From positions 1 through 25,794 of the forward strand of contig JAQWIO010000009.1 of the NCBI GenBank assembly GCA_029248845.1: DNA of 25,794 nt, given 5' to 3'. Of this stretch, positions 8,403 to 17,182 are shown in pieces. The notes beneath the pieces are model-generated. The model did not search any database, had not been told where the DNA came from, and was given only the letters and a program-made list of their open reading frames with translations. Position 1 is the stretch's first letter. Every line of letters begins with the position of its first letter. Made by a program: the position numbers and the translations under genes. This DNA comes from Polaribacter sp. (GTDB lineage Bacteria; Bacteroidota; Bacteroidia; Flavobacteriales; Flavobacteriaceae).

Positions 8403-9563
8403 TTAATAATCTTCGAAAACTTCCCCTAAATCAAATGATAATGAAAATCGTAAAGAGTTTTCAAGGGGGTTATTTACATCTGAAGAATTAACTAAGTATG
8501 ATAAATCTATATTTAAAGCATTGGTTTTAAAACCACCGCCTAGAGTAAAATACTGTCTATTTCCTTTGTCTTTGCTTTCATGAAAATACCCTCCTCTAAT
8601 GGCAAATGCATTATTGTATAAATACTCTGCTCCTAAAGCATACGTAAATTCCTTTAGCTCTTCACTAAATCCGCCAGGTGCGTCTCCAAAAGATTGAAAA
8701 ACACCACTTATCCAGCCAACGTTGTCGTCTTTACCAGAAAGTATTTCGTTTGTATTACCATCCTCATCCTCGTCATTAATATCTCTAATTGGAGGAGTAG
8801 GCACTAATAATTTTGTAAACTCAACGGTTGTAGAAATTGTATTGTAATCGTCTAAAATAAAATCAAAACCACCACCTAATTTCAAATTAGTTGGAATAAA
8901 ATCTTCTTCACCGGGAGTGTAAGATACTTTTGGTCCAATATTAGAAATATTAAAACCTATTCTATAACGACCATTAAAATCTCCATAGTTTTCTTCTAAT
9001 GACTGATAATACCCCGAAACATCTACCGCAAAAGAGTTTATAGGCTGTAATGAATTACCAGTTGTTCCAGTAAAAGCAAGGTTAGATCTTATATATTTTA
9101 AAGAGACTCCTCCAGAAAAAGTTTCACTTAATTTTAAAGCATAAGATCCTGTGAAAACAAATTCGTTTGGATTTATCGTTCCGTTAGGATTACCACGACT
9201 ATCTGTTAAATCTATTTGACCCAAAGAAAAATATCTAAACTCTGCACCCCAAGCAGCATTTTCACTAAATCTATTCGTGTAAGCGCCACTCCCTATAAAA
9301 ATATCATCAGTTAAATTACGTAGCCAAGGAGAATATGTGATTCCAAATTTAACTTGTCTATCACTAAATGCCATTTTAGAAGGGTTATGAAATAAGGAGA
9401 AAGCATCTGCAGATGTTGCAACCCCCATATCTCCCATACCACCAGATCTTGCATCTGGTACAATTAATAAAAATGGAGCTGCTGTTGTTATTGAATTTTC
9501 TTGTGCTTGCATTTTAAAAACATATAACGCACAAATTAAAAAATAAATACCTAATTTTCTCAT
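8403..9563 (-). CDS. porV: Type IX secretion system outer membrane protein PorV
   Basis: A 386-residue outer-membrane beta-barrel of the FadL/PorV family. PorV shuttles T9SS cargo from the translocon to the surface attachment complex and binds PorU. A signal peptide is visible at residues 1-21 (ending KMQAQ). The mature N-terminus has the diagnostic PorV pattern PFLLIVPDARSGGMGDMGVA followed by HNPSKMAF. The rest alternates as beta strands and ends in a strand-like SLRFSLSFDLGEVFEDY. A strongly acidic loop (DINDEDEDGNTNE) is probably surface exposed or calcium-binding. It lies 36 bases after porU on the same strand, and a TATATTTG box in that gap may give it a promoter of its own. A hairpin follows the gene. 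Confidence 0.95.
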   Translation of the reverse strand: MRKLGIYFLICALYVFKMQAQENSITTAAPFLLIVPDARSGGMGDMGVATSADAFSLFHNPSKMAFSDRQVKFGITYSPWLRNLTDDIFIGSGAYTNRFSENAAWGAEFRYFSLGQIDLTDSRGNPNGTINPNEFVFTGSYALKLSETFSGGVSLKYIRSNLAFTGTTGNSLQPINSFAVDVSGYYQSLEENYGDFNGRYRIGFNISNIGPKVSYTPGEEDFIPTNLKLGGGFDFILDDYNTISTTVEFTKLLVPTPPIRDINDEDEDGNTNEILSGKDDNVGWISGVFQSFGDAPGGFSEELKEFTYALGAEYLYNNAFAIRGGYFHESKDKGNRQYFTLGGGFKTNALNIDLSYLVNSSDVNNPLENSLRFSLSFDLGEVFEDY

Positions 9564-9586
9564 ACTGCTTAATTGTTGTTTGATTA

Positions 9587-9594
9587 CAAATATA
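9587..9594 (-). promoter_or_regulatory. Candidate -7 element (TATATTTG) for porV
   Basis: A perfect TAnnTTTG match on the minus strand starts 5 bases past the porU stop codon and 23 bases before the porV ATG. No clear TTG is seen at the -33 distance, so the evidence is limited to this half-site and its placement. Confidence 0.35.
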
Positions 9595-9599
9595 CTTTT

Positions 9600-12500
9600 T
9601 TATTGAAGTATCACTAATTTCTCGAACTTTTCTGATACTAAATTACTTATTGTTGATTTTACTTTTAATTTATAAATATAGACCCCTTTCCCAATTTTGT
9701 TTCCAAAATCATCTAAACCATTCCAAGAAATACTTCTTGACAAATTACCTGTTGTAATTATATTTTGATTAATTGTTTTTATCAATTTACCAGAAATAGT
9801 AAAAATCTGAACCTGAACTTCTAACGTTTCATTTGGTTTATTATGATTGAACCAAAATTCGGTATAATTTACAAAAGGATTCGGATAATTTAAAATATTT
9901 TCTAGGTTTAAAATAGCATCACTAACGACTGTAAAATTCAACGTAATTTCAGAAGAATTATTATAGGTATCCCACGCTTTAATTTTTATGGTATGAGGAC
10001 CTACGTCTAAATCTCTTAATTTATAGTTTACTTTCCCTTTTGTATAATCATTCAATTCCGTTTGATAAAAATCATTTAAAGTAATTGGATTTGTTGTGTC
10101 GCCGTCTAAAACAGCAACAATATCATGATCTACAGCTGTTATAGAGGTGTTAATTCCACTGACATCAGACAATTTAACGATTAAGTTTGGAGACATGTTT
10201 GTATTTCCTCCATCGATAAAAGATTCATCATTCATAAATAGTTTTATTTCCGGACCAACGGTATCTTCAGGAGCATTTTTATCGATTCCCCCAACTACCA
10301 CATCAAAATAACCTGCTTTGTCTATTTCACCATTTTCTGCATAAAAGCTTAATTTCCCTTTTCCGTCTGCAATTTTTATATCTTTAGGTACAATAAAATC
10401 AAATTTAAAAGTTCCATTTTCAACTGTAGATTTCCCTCTAAACAACTTACTATCTTGCGTGTCAAATATCATTTTAAAGTCAAAGCCGTCATTATCAAGG
10501 GTTGTTTTATTAATTGGCTTATCAAAAACTGTAGTTGATAGTGAGCCATTAAAATCATTTATAACAACATTTGTATTATCTACAACGACACCCTCAAAAC
10601 TTACTTTAGACAATGCTTTTAAAGTATCTAATGGTTGGGAAAGATCTTTGCCATTCATTTTTGTTATTAAGACATTTGGTTTAGGAACTGATAATTTCAT
10701 CGCTGGATCACCAAAATGATAAATAAAAAATTTTTGTGTATTAGAAAACTGATTTTTAGTCTTCATTAAAGATTCTGCAATGGTTAAATCTTGATTCTCA
10801 AACTCTAATAAAATTTTAATCAACTGAAGATTAAAATTTTGTCCTACAGGAATAAAGACTTCTCTAGTTGTGGTAACCATACTTGCAGCACCTCCTTTAG
10901 GATTCCAAAGTGTCAGCTCTCCAGCTGTAGTTCTTGTCGGATTGTCAAACCTAGAAAAATCACAGGTAACGGTAATTAAAAGTGGTAGTGTATTCGGATT
11001 ATTAAACTTTTTTATTTGAGGTTTGTCTAAAATTTTTTCAGAGGCAAAACCATCTTCACCTCCATGACCAAAATAATCGAAGATTAAGGTTCCTTTTTCA
11101 ATAGCATTTGTAATAGCACTTTTTACTTCCGGATACCGCTCACCACCAGAAGAATTCTCTTGTACATAAGAATCTAAATAAATTTTATTAACGTTAAAAA
11201 TAGGTTTATTTACTTTAATTTCATCTGCAATAGACTCTACACCTTGTTCTATAACCTGTTCTCCTTTTGCATCGATATCATCCGCTAAAAAAGTGATTGT
11301 ATTTCGCCAATCCCCAATCGCATTTTTATTATAATACGTTAATATTTTGTCTACTACGTCTTTTGCTTGAACAATTGTTGAAACTGGAATCCGACTTGAT
11401 GCTACATCAATTGTGTGAGAGGAACTCATAGTTCCCTCATCTGGGTCTAACATTACAAAAAAATCATCAGTAACATAAGAAGTTGCAAGATTGAAACTTT
11501 TTTCAGATAACTTTACCGGAACTATGTTGTTATTGCCCGATAATCTATCTTTATAATCGTAGGAAGCATCTCCAAAAAAACAGACATATTTTAATTTTTT
11601 TTCTACTGTAGAATTAGTAACATACACATGCTTAATAAAATCTCTAATACCTGTAATATCTTTGGAACCTGAAGAAAACTCATTATAAATCTCTTCTAAA
11701 AGCACCACTCTAGTTGTTAAATTTGAATTGCTCTGATGATAATCTGCCAGTCTTTGTGCTTCAGAAGATAATTCAGAATTTGTAATTAAAAGGTAATTAA
11801 TATCTTTTAAAGCATGTAAATTTTGATTTACAACTCTTGCATTTTGAAGTAATCTAGGGGTATAATAATCATTTTGATTCAATACTACATACTCTTTTAA
11901 AACTCCGCCATTATCATTGAAAGTAAAAAAACTAGTAACATCCTCTTCGTTTGAAATACTTTTAGGTTCTAATGGGTTACTTACATCCCAAACTTGAAAA
12001 ATATTTGAATTATTTTGAATTTGATATTGAACAGATCCTGTTAAGTTTGCTTGTTCAAAACTTCTAAAAGAAAACTGATTCCCATTGGCTATTAGTTCTT
12101 TTTTACCAACTATCTCAATAAAATCTAAAAAGGCCTTTGCAGATGGGTTCCCTCGATTATCATAGGTTATAGAAATATCAATTATATCTGCTGAATTTTG
12201 CACTTCTGCTGTTCTTTCTGACACAGATGCCTTGGTTAGTGAACTTGGATTTAAGGAAGAAAAGTTAAGATCATAAAGATCTTCACCATTTACTTTTACT
12301 GCCATATTTGTTGAACCAAAAGACATAGAAACGCCTCTAACCCTAACGGAAACAGCATCATTTGAAATAGCATTAGGAAAAGGAATCTTAAAATGCTGCG
12401 TGTTTTCAATATTAAAATCATCATCAAAAAACCATTGTGTTCCTGCTGCTAAAATATTTATTTCCTCTTTTTCAAGGAAAATATAATCATTAAAGGTTGT

Positions 12501-12995
12501 TATTTGGGATGTTGTATTTGCTATTATTGAACTTTTTTGCTGAACTCTTTTACCGTTTGTGTTTGAAACTGTAAGAAAGTAATATGCTTCATCGGAGTAT
12601 ATGTTTTGTCGATGCTTTGCTGTATTCTGCGCTGTGTCTACTAACCAATCATGTGGACCTTTAGCATAAAAAAGAATAAAATCTGAAGAATCAAAAGAAC
12701 CATCGTTTTCACCTTCTATATAAATTGCATTCTCTTGTAAATCATTGTATCTGAAATCAGAATTTAAAACTGGCAGAAGATTTCCTCCATTTCCATAAAT
12801 ATGAATTTTCTTTGGATTTAAGTTGTTTGTAGAAACCCCAAGTTGTTGTAAAAAATTTTTATCAATTTTAAAAACACCTGTCATATCAACAGAAAATTTA
12901 TACCAATCACCAGAAGATAGAACGGAATTGGTAGTTTGAGCAGAAATTATTTGAACAAAAAAATAAATTAAAATAAGTGTAATCAGTCTCTTCAT
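9600..12995 (-). CDS. porU: Type IX secretion system sortase PorU
   Basis: An 1131-residue cell-surface cysteine protease/transpeptidase that removes the C-terminal signal of T9SS cargo and joins the cargo to surface lipopolysaccharide. I chose the ATG at 12995 because it opens directly into a signal peptide (MKRLITLILIYFFVQIISAQ); the ATG at 13016 adds an unlikely MRSLDTI. A long N-terminal beta region comes first. The gingipain-like C25 peptidase domain spans roughly residues 395-780, with the catalytic His644 in DYFGHGGEDG and Cys678 in LITVTCDFSRFDNP. Ig-like beta domains follow, and the end resembles a T9SS C-terminal domain (NYPNPFVNYTEF, then GKGVYIYKLKV). The length of about 1130 residues is normal. 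It is divergent from gldJ and followed by porV after 36 bases, a conserved flavobacterial arrangement. Confidence 0.95.
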   Translation of the reverse strand: MKRLITLILIYFFVQIISAQTTNSVLSSGDWYKFSVDMTGVFKIDKNFLQQLGVSTNNLNPKKIHIYGNGGNLLPVLNSDFRYNDLQENAIYIEGENDGSFDSSDFILFYAKGPHDWLVDTAQNTAKHRQNIYSDEAYYFLTVSNTNGKRVQQKSSIIANTTSQITTFNDYIFLEKEEINILAAGTQWFFDDDFNIENTQHFKIPFPNAISNDAVSVRVRGVSMSFGSTNMAVKVNGEDLYDLNFSSLNPSSLTKASVSERTAEVQNSADIIDISITYDNRGNPSAKAFLDFIEIVGKKELIANGNQFSFRSFEQANLTGSVQYQIQNNSNIFQVWDVSNPLEPKSISNEEDVTSFFTFNDNGGVLKEYVVLNQNDYYTPRLLQNARVVNQNLHALKDINYLLITNSELSSEAQRLADYHQSNSNLTTRVVLLEEIYNEFSSGSKDITGIRDFIKHVYVTNSTVEKKLKYVCFFGDASYDYKDRLSGNNNIVPVKLSEKSFNLATSYVTDDFFVMLDPDEGTMSSSHTIDVASSRIPVSTIVQAKDVVDKILTYYNKNAIGDWRNTITFLADDIDAKGEQVIEQGVESIADEIKVNKPIFNVNKIYLDSYVQENSSGGERYPEVKSAITNAIEKGTLIFDYFGHGGEDGFASEKILDKPQIKKFNNPNTLPLLITVTCDFSRFDNPTRTTAGELTLWNPKGGAASMVTTTREVFIPVGQNFNLQLIKILLEFENQDLTIAESLMKTKNQFSNTQKFFIYHFGDPAMKLSVPKPNVLITKMNGKDLSQPLDTLKALSKVSFEGVVVDNTNVVINDFNGSLSTTVFDKPINKTTLDNDGFDFKMIFDTQDSKLFRGKSTVENGTFKFDFIVPKDIKIADGKGKLSFYAENGEIDKAGYFDVVVGGIDKNAPEDTVGPEIKLFMNDESFIDGGNTNMSPNLIVKLSDVSGINTSITAVDHDIVAVLDGDTTNPITLNDFYQTELNDYTKGKVNYKLRDLDVGPHTIKIKAWDTYNNSSEITLNFTVVSDAILNLENILNYPNPFVNYTEFWFNHNKPNETLEVQVQIFTISGKLIKTINQNIITTGNLSRSISWNGLDDFGNKIGKGVYIYKLKVKSTISNLVSEKFEKLVILQ

Positions 12996-13195
12996 AATCG
13001 TATCCAAAGAACGCAAATTATTTATATATATTTTAATACTAAAGCATATAAATTATACGAAAACTAAAAATTATTCGTTTTATAAAAAGTATCACAAAAA
13101 AGTATGCCTTAAAATTTACAAATAACTTGCCTGAGTGTATATTTATTGTAAATTGCAACAATATAAAAAAAACCCTAATAATTTTGAATCAGGAA
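12996..13195. promoter_or_regulatory. Divergent intergenic region between porU and gldJ
   Basis: These 200 very AT-rich bases separate the two divergent T9SS genes and must hold promoters for both directions. I cannot place them with confidence. A TAATTTTG octamer at 13179-13186 with a TTG at 13153-13155 has acceptable spacing, but it would leave almost no leader before the gldJ ATG. Confidence 0.4.
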
Positions 13196-14866
13196 ATGAG
13201 AAATATATTTAAAATAGTGACTGTAGTTCTGTCATTATTAACATTGGCGAGCTGTAGCAAATCAACTTCAGGAAACTCAAAACTTACAGGAATCCCTTTT
13301 AACAATCCTAGGTACGGCAACTATATCAAAGGAAATGCTTTTGAAAGCCAAAAAGTTCCTCTGGGAATGGTTGCAATAGAAGGTGGTTCTTTCACTATGG
13401 GACAGGTTCAAGACGACGTTATGTTTGATTGGAACACGACTCCTAAAAGTATTCATGTACGTTCATTTTATATGGATGAAACTGAAGTAACCAATTCTGA
13501 ATACTTCTTGTACATTCAATACATAAAAGATGTTTTTCCTCCATCAGAAAAAAAATATAAACATATCTACAATTCCGTTTTACCTGACACATTAGTATGG
13601 AGAAAGAGCCTTGGAAATACGGATATTTTATCTGAAAATTACCTAAGACATCCAGCATACGCAGATTATCCTGTTGTTGGTGTTAGCTGGTTGCAAGCGA
13701 ACAAATATTGTAAATGGAGAACAGACGCAGTTAATTTAAAGAAATTAATAGACAAAGGATACATCACAAATATCTTTCAAAATGATAGTTTAAGAAATTA
13801 CTTTGATACTGAAGTTTTCTTAGCCGATTCAGACAAGCTTTTTGACGGTGATTCAACAGTCTATAAAAGAGGAATTAGAACGAGAGGTACTGCAAGAAAC
13901 TCTCAAAGCTCTTTTCAAGGAAGAAAAATTACACAAGCAGATGGAGTGCTTCAACAAAAATTTAGATTACCTACTGAAGCAGAGTGGGAATTTGCTGCTA
14001 AAGCCAATATTGAAAATAGGGAATACAATAATATAAGAGGTAGAAAAAAATATGCTTGGAATGGTAAATACTCTAGAGAAACTAACAAAAGATTTAAAGG
14101 AGATCAATTAGCAAACTTTAAGCAAGGTAAAGGAAACTATAGTGGTTTGTCTGGATGGAGCTCTGACGGTTCTGACATCCCGATTAAAGTTAAATCTTAT
14201 CCACCAAATGGATTTGGCCTATATGATATGTCTGGAAATGTTTCTGAATGGGTTGCTGATGTTTACAGACCAATTATAGATAGCGAAGCGAATGATTTCA
14301 ATTATTTTAGAGGTAACATATTTACAAAAAAAATGATTGATAAAGACGGAAAGGTTGTTATCGCTGATATTTCTGATAATACACAAGTAGAATATGAGAC
14401 GCTACCAAATGGAAAAATTATTCCAAAACAATTACCTGGAAGTGTTAAATATATTCCAATCACAAAAGGCGATACGAGATTAAGAAGAAACTTTAAAGTT
14501 TCTGATAATACTGATATTGGAGATGGAGACAAAAATTCATCACGATTTTATCAAGATGATGAAGATCAATTTTCTTCTAAACCAACAATGTATAATTCTC
14601 CAAGAAAACCAACTAGAGAAATAGACCCGTTTACAGGTGAAGAAGTACTAGTGAATGATGCTAAAAAAAGAACTACATTAATTAGTAATAAAACAAGGGT
14701 CTATAAAGGTGGTTCCTGGTCTGATAGAGAGTACTGGTTAGATCCAGCTCAAAGAAGATATTTACCAGAATATATGGCTACAAATCATATTGGTTTTAGA
14801 TGCGTTACTGATAATATTGGTCCAATGTCTAATGATAAAAGAACAGCTAAAAATCCATCTAGATAA
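13196..14866 (+). CDS. gldJ: Gliding motility lipoprotein GldJ
   Basis: A 556-residue lipoprotein required for gliding and for stability of the T9SS motor components (GldK/L/M/N group) in Flavobacterium. I chose the ATG at 13196 because it gives a lipoprotein signal (MRNIFKIVTVVLSLLTLASC, Cys20) and lies just after AGGA. An upstream ATG at 13127 would put 23 unrelated residues in front of the signal. The body is a formylglycine-generating-enzyme-like (sulfatase-modifying factor) fold. Its landmarks are GGSFTMGQVQDD, the MDETEVTNSEYF motif, VVGVSWLQANKYCKW, RLPTEAEWEFAAK, GLYDMSGNVSEWV, and the closing GGSWSD and NHIGFRC. Length matches GldJ of F. johnsoniae (about 560). A strong terminator follows at 14881-14918. 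Neighbouring porU and porV support the assignment over the paralogue GldK. Confidence 0.93.
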   Translation: MRNIFKIVTVVLSLLTLASCSKSTSGNSKLTGIPFNNPRYGNYIKGNAFESQKVPLGMVAIEGGSFTMGQVQDDVMFDWNTTPKSIHVRSFYMDETEVTNSEYFLYIQYIKDVFPPSEKKYKHIYNSVLPDTLVWRKSLGNTDILSENYLRHPAYADYPVVGVSWLQANKYCKWRTDAVNLKKLIDKGYITNIFQNDSLRNYFDTEVFLADSDKLFDGDSTVYKRGIRTRGTARNSQSSFQGRKITQADGVLQQKFRLPTEAEWEFAAKANIENREYNNIRGRKKYAWNGKYSRETNKRFKGDQLANFKQGKGNYSGLSGWSSDGSDIPIKVKSYPPNGFGLYDMSGNVSEWVADVYRPIIDSEANDFNYFRGNIFTKKMIDKDGKVVIADISDNTQVEYETLPNGKIIPKQLPGSVKYIPITKGDTRLRRNFKVSDNTDIGDGDKNSSRFYQDDEDQFSSKPTMYNSPRKPTREIDPFTGEEVLVNDAKKRTTLISNKTRVYKGGSWSDREYWLDPAQRRYLPEYMATNHIGFRCVTDNIGPMSNDKRTAKNPSR

Positions 14867-14880
14867 AATAAATTAATATA

Positions 14881-14918
14881 AAAAAACCTCACTGTTGTTC
14901 ATACAGTGAGGTTTTTTT
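14881..14918 (+). terminator. Intrinsic terminator after gldJ
   Basis: A 9-bp GC-containing stem (CCTCACTGT at 14887-14895 with ACAGTGAGG at 14903-14911) has a 7-base loop, a preceding A6 and a T7 tail. It is well formed on the plus strand. It ends only 12 bases before the murF ATG. Confidence 0.9.
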
Positions 14919-14930
14919 ATATATTTTTAA

Positions 14931-16190
14931 ATGATGAAGATTAAAGATATTTATAATTTATACTCTAAATACTTTCTTGTTGATACAGATACGAGAAATA
15001 TTAGAAAGAACACCCTTTTTTTTGCTCTAAGAGGTGATAATTTTAATGGAAATGAATTTGCCGAAAAAGCGATTAAACTAGGAGCTAGTTATGCTATTGT
15101 TGATGAAGAAAAGTACAACACTCACAAAAATATTATTCTCGTGAATGATGTTTTAAAAACACTTCAAAAATTAGCTAATTATCATAGAACCTATATAAAA
15201 ACAACTATTATTGGAATTACAGGCAGCAATGGAAAAACCACCACAAAAGAATTAATCCATAAAATTTTATCAAAAAAATATAAAATTACTGCTACAAAAG
15301 GAAATCTGAACAATCATATTGGAGTGCCGCTTACGCTGCTTTCTATGACTCCTGAAACTGAAATAGGAATTATAGAAATGGGTGCTAATCATCAAAAAGA
15401 AATTGAATTTCTATGCACTATTTGCAAACCTGATTATGGGTATATTACAAATTTTGGAAAAGCACACCTAGAGGGTTTCAAAGGTATAGAAGGTGTTATA
15501 AAAGGAAAAAGTGAATTGTACCAGTATCTAGAAAAAAATAATAAAATAACATTTATAAACCCCAAAGATGCTATTCAAGTTGAGAAAACAAAACATATGC
15601 TTAGCATCTCATTTAAGAATTGTTTAAAATTTATAGAGGCTAATCCGTTTGTAAAATTATCTTATAAAAATGATACTATTCAGAGCCATCTTATTGGAAA
15701 ATATAATTACACAAATATTGCAATTGCTATTACTATTGGAAATTATTTTAAAGTCTCTGATGCTGATATTAAAAAAGGCATTGAAAGCTATATCCCTGAC
15801 AATAATAGATCTCAAATAATTAAAAAAAAGTCAAATACAATTATTTTAGATGCCTATAATGCAAACCCCTCTAGCATGAAAGCAGCATTAGATACTTTTA
15901 AATCCATCAATACAAAGTCTAAAACCGTTATTTTAGGGGATATGTTTGAATTAGGCAAAACTAGTTTAGAAGAACATAAATCCGTTATAAATCTCGTAAA
16001 AAAGTTAAATTTTAACAAAGCCTATTTTGTAGGTGATTATTTTCACCAAACAAAAAGCGAGAATACTATTTTTAAGACATTTGAAGAGTTATTTGTATAT
16101 TTAAAAAATAACCCTCTTAAAAATCAATCAATTCTTATCAAGGGTTCAAGAGGAATGGGTCTTGAGAGACTTATAGACATTATCTATTGA
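14931..16190 (+). CDS. murF: UDP-N-acetylmuramoyl-tripeptide--D-alanyl-D-alanine ligase
   Basis: Adds D-Ala-D-Ala to UDP-MurNAc-tripeptide, the last cytoplasmic step of peptidoglycan precursor synthesis. At 419 residues it is close to the Bacteroidota norm. Mur ligase landmarks are complete: the ATP loop GITGSNGKTTTKE (95-107), NLNNHIGVPLTLL (125-137), EMGANHQKEI (149-158), and DAYNANPSSMKAAL (307-320). The next residues to the end form the C-terminal Mur domain, with a GDMFELG motif at about 336-342. The start could be 14931 or the next codon (14934). murF follows gldJ in many flavobacteria, but here the gldJ terminator ends 12 bases before the ATG, leaving no obvious room for a promoter. 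It converges with the sugar kinase gene, sharing the last 11 bases. Confidence 0.95.
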   Translation: MMKIKDIYNLYSKYFLVDTDTRNIRKNTLFFALRGDNFNGNEFAEKAIKLGASYAIVDEEKYNTHKNIILVNDVLKTLQKLANYHRTYIKTTIIGITGSNGKTTTKELIHKILSKKYKITATKGNLNNHIGVPLTLLSMTPETEIGIIEMGANHQKEIEFLCTICKPDYGYITNFGKAHLEGFKGIEGVIKGKSELYQYLEKNNKITFINPKDAIQVEKTKHMLSISFKNCLKFIEANPFVKLSYKNDTIQSHLIGKYNYTNIAIAITIGNYFKVSDADIKKGIESYIPDNNRSQIIKKKSNTIILDAYNANPSSMKAALDTFKSINTKSKTVILGDMFELGKTSLEEHKSVINLVKKLNFNKAYFVGDYFHQTKSENTIFKTFEELFVYLKNNPLKNQSILIKGSRGMGLERLIDIIY

Positions 16191-17034
16191 TAGTATTTTT
16201 GTGGTATTTAAGTAAATTATCAATAGGTCTTTGTATTACATCTGAAATTACTAAATTATTTTTCTGAGCTACTTTTTCTAAAATATCTCTAAAAAAATAT
16301 GCAATTGAACCAATAAAATAAATTGGAGTTTCTGATGTTTTATTGTATGGTAAAACTCTGTATTTGAAAAACTCTTGAAATCCTTTTTTTATGATTTTTT
16401 TGATGTACTTATCCTCTTTAAAATCGAACATAAATTTAGCAAAAGAAGCTAAATACATATTAGGATTTGTTTCTCTGTATAAATTCTTCTTTATATGATC
16501 TGCGTCTAGATCAAATTCTTTTGAAAACTTCTGGGCAATTTTCTTTGGCATAGTATTATAAAAATAATCTACTATTAATATTTTTCCAAAATAATTACCA
16601 CTCGCTTCATCCATTAATATGTATCCTAATGAATCCGATACCATCTCCATATTTTCTCCATTGTAAAAACAGCTATTAGAACCTGTTCCTAGAATACAAA
16701 CAATAGCTGGCGCATTGCCTGAGGAAGCGTATACAGCGGCTAACATATCTTCAGCTACAAAGACTTTTGCGTTGATGAAAATAGACTCTAGGATGGTTTT
16801 TAAAATACCTACAGGTTTTGGAGTTCCACAACCAGCACCATAGAAATGAATTTCCACTACTTCTTCTTTAATATTGATCAATTGAAACATATTAATGATT
16901 CTATTGTACAACTCCTCTTGAGGTACAATTGCCGGATTTAAACCAAGTGTTCTTACTCTAAAGGCTTCCTCTTTATTATTGTTTAGTGCAATCCAATCAG
17001 CTTTAGTAGAACCACCATCTGCTATTAATATCAT
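16180..17034 (-). CDS. BadF/BadG-type ATPase, probable N-acetylglucosamine kinase
   Basis: A 284-residue sugar kinase of the ASKHA (actin/hexokinase) fold. Visible motifs are the first phosphate loop DGGSTKADW (6-14), YGAGCGTP (65-72), the catalytic-region AEDMLAAVYAS (94-104), the second phosphate loop LGTGSNS (115-121), and LGYILMDEASGNYFGK (136-151). Bacteroidota relatives are annotated as N-acetylglucosamine kinase, which phosphorylates GlcNAc freed from wall or chitin. The substrate cannot be proved from sequence, so a glucosamine or other hexosamine kinase remains possible. It probably has its own promoter in the divergent region upstream. Its 3' end overlaps the murF 3' end by 11 bases with no hairpin between them. 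Confidence 0.85.
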   Translation of the reverse strand: MILIADGGSTKADWIALNNNKEEAFRVRTLGLNPAIVPQEELYNRIINMFQLINIKEEVVEIHFYGAGCGTPKPVGILKTILESIFINAKVFVAEDMLAAVYASSGNAPAIVCILGTGSNSCFYNGENMEMVSDSLGYILMDEASGNYFGKILIVDYFYNTMPKKIAQKFSKEFDLDADHIKKNLYRETNPNMYLASFAKFMFDFKEDKYIKKIIKKGFQEFFKYRVLPYNKTSETPIYFIGSIAYFFRDILEKVAQKNNLVISDVIQRPIDNLLKYHKNTINR

Positions 17035-17053
17035 ATTTTAGTATATTTTTTTG

Positions 17054-17084
17054 TAAATATATTATAAGTAAATTCCACATACAA
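17054..17084 (-). promoter_or_regulatory. Candidate promoter of the sugar kinase gene
   Basis: On the minus strand there is a TTG (17084-17082), 20 bases of spacing, then TATATTTA (17061-17054). This is one mismatch from the Bacteroidota pattern TTG-N17-23-TAnnTTTG. The -7 half ends 19 bases before the ATG at 17034. Confidence 0.4.
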
Positions 17085-17182
17085 GAGCAAATGAACTTTC
17101 AATCGTTTTCGTAGCTATAAATTTATTTTGAAAAATAATTTATTGGGTAAATAATTGTAATTTTACACAACAACACAGATAT

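Noticed and set aside
10459..10719. Open frame antisense to porU (and similar ones at 4755-5036, 18399-18779 and 21604-21936).
   Set aside because: They lie opposite strongly conserved coding sequence, have no recognisable domain, and are explained by codon use of the sense genes.
13127..13195. N-terminal extension of GldJ from the ATG at 13127.
   Set aside because: It would place 23 unrelated residues in front of a clear lipoprotein signal peptide with a lipobox ending at Cys20 of the shorter form.
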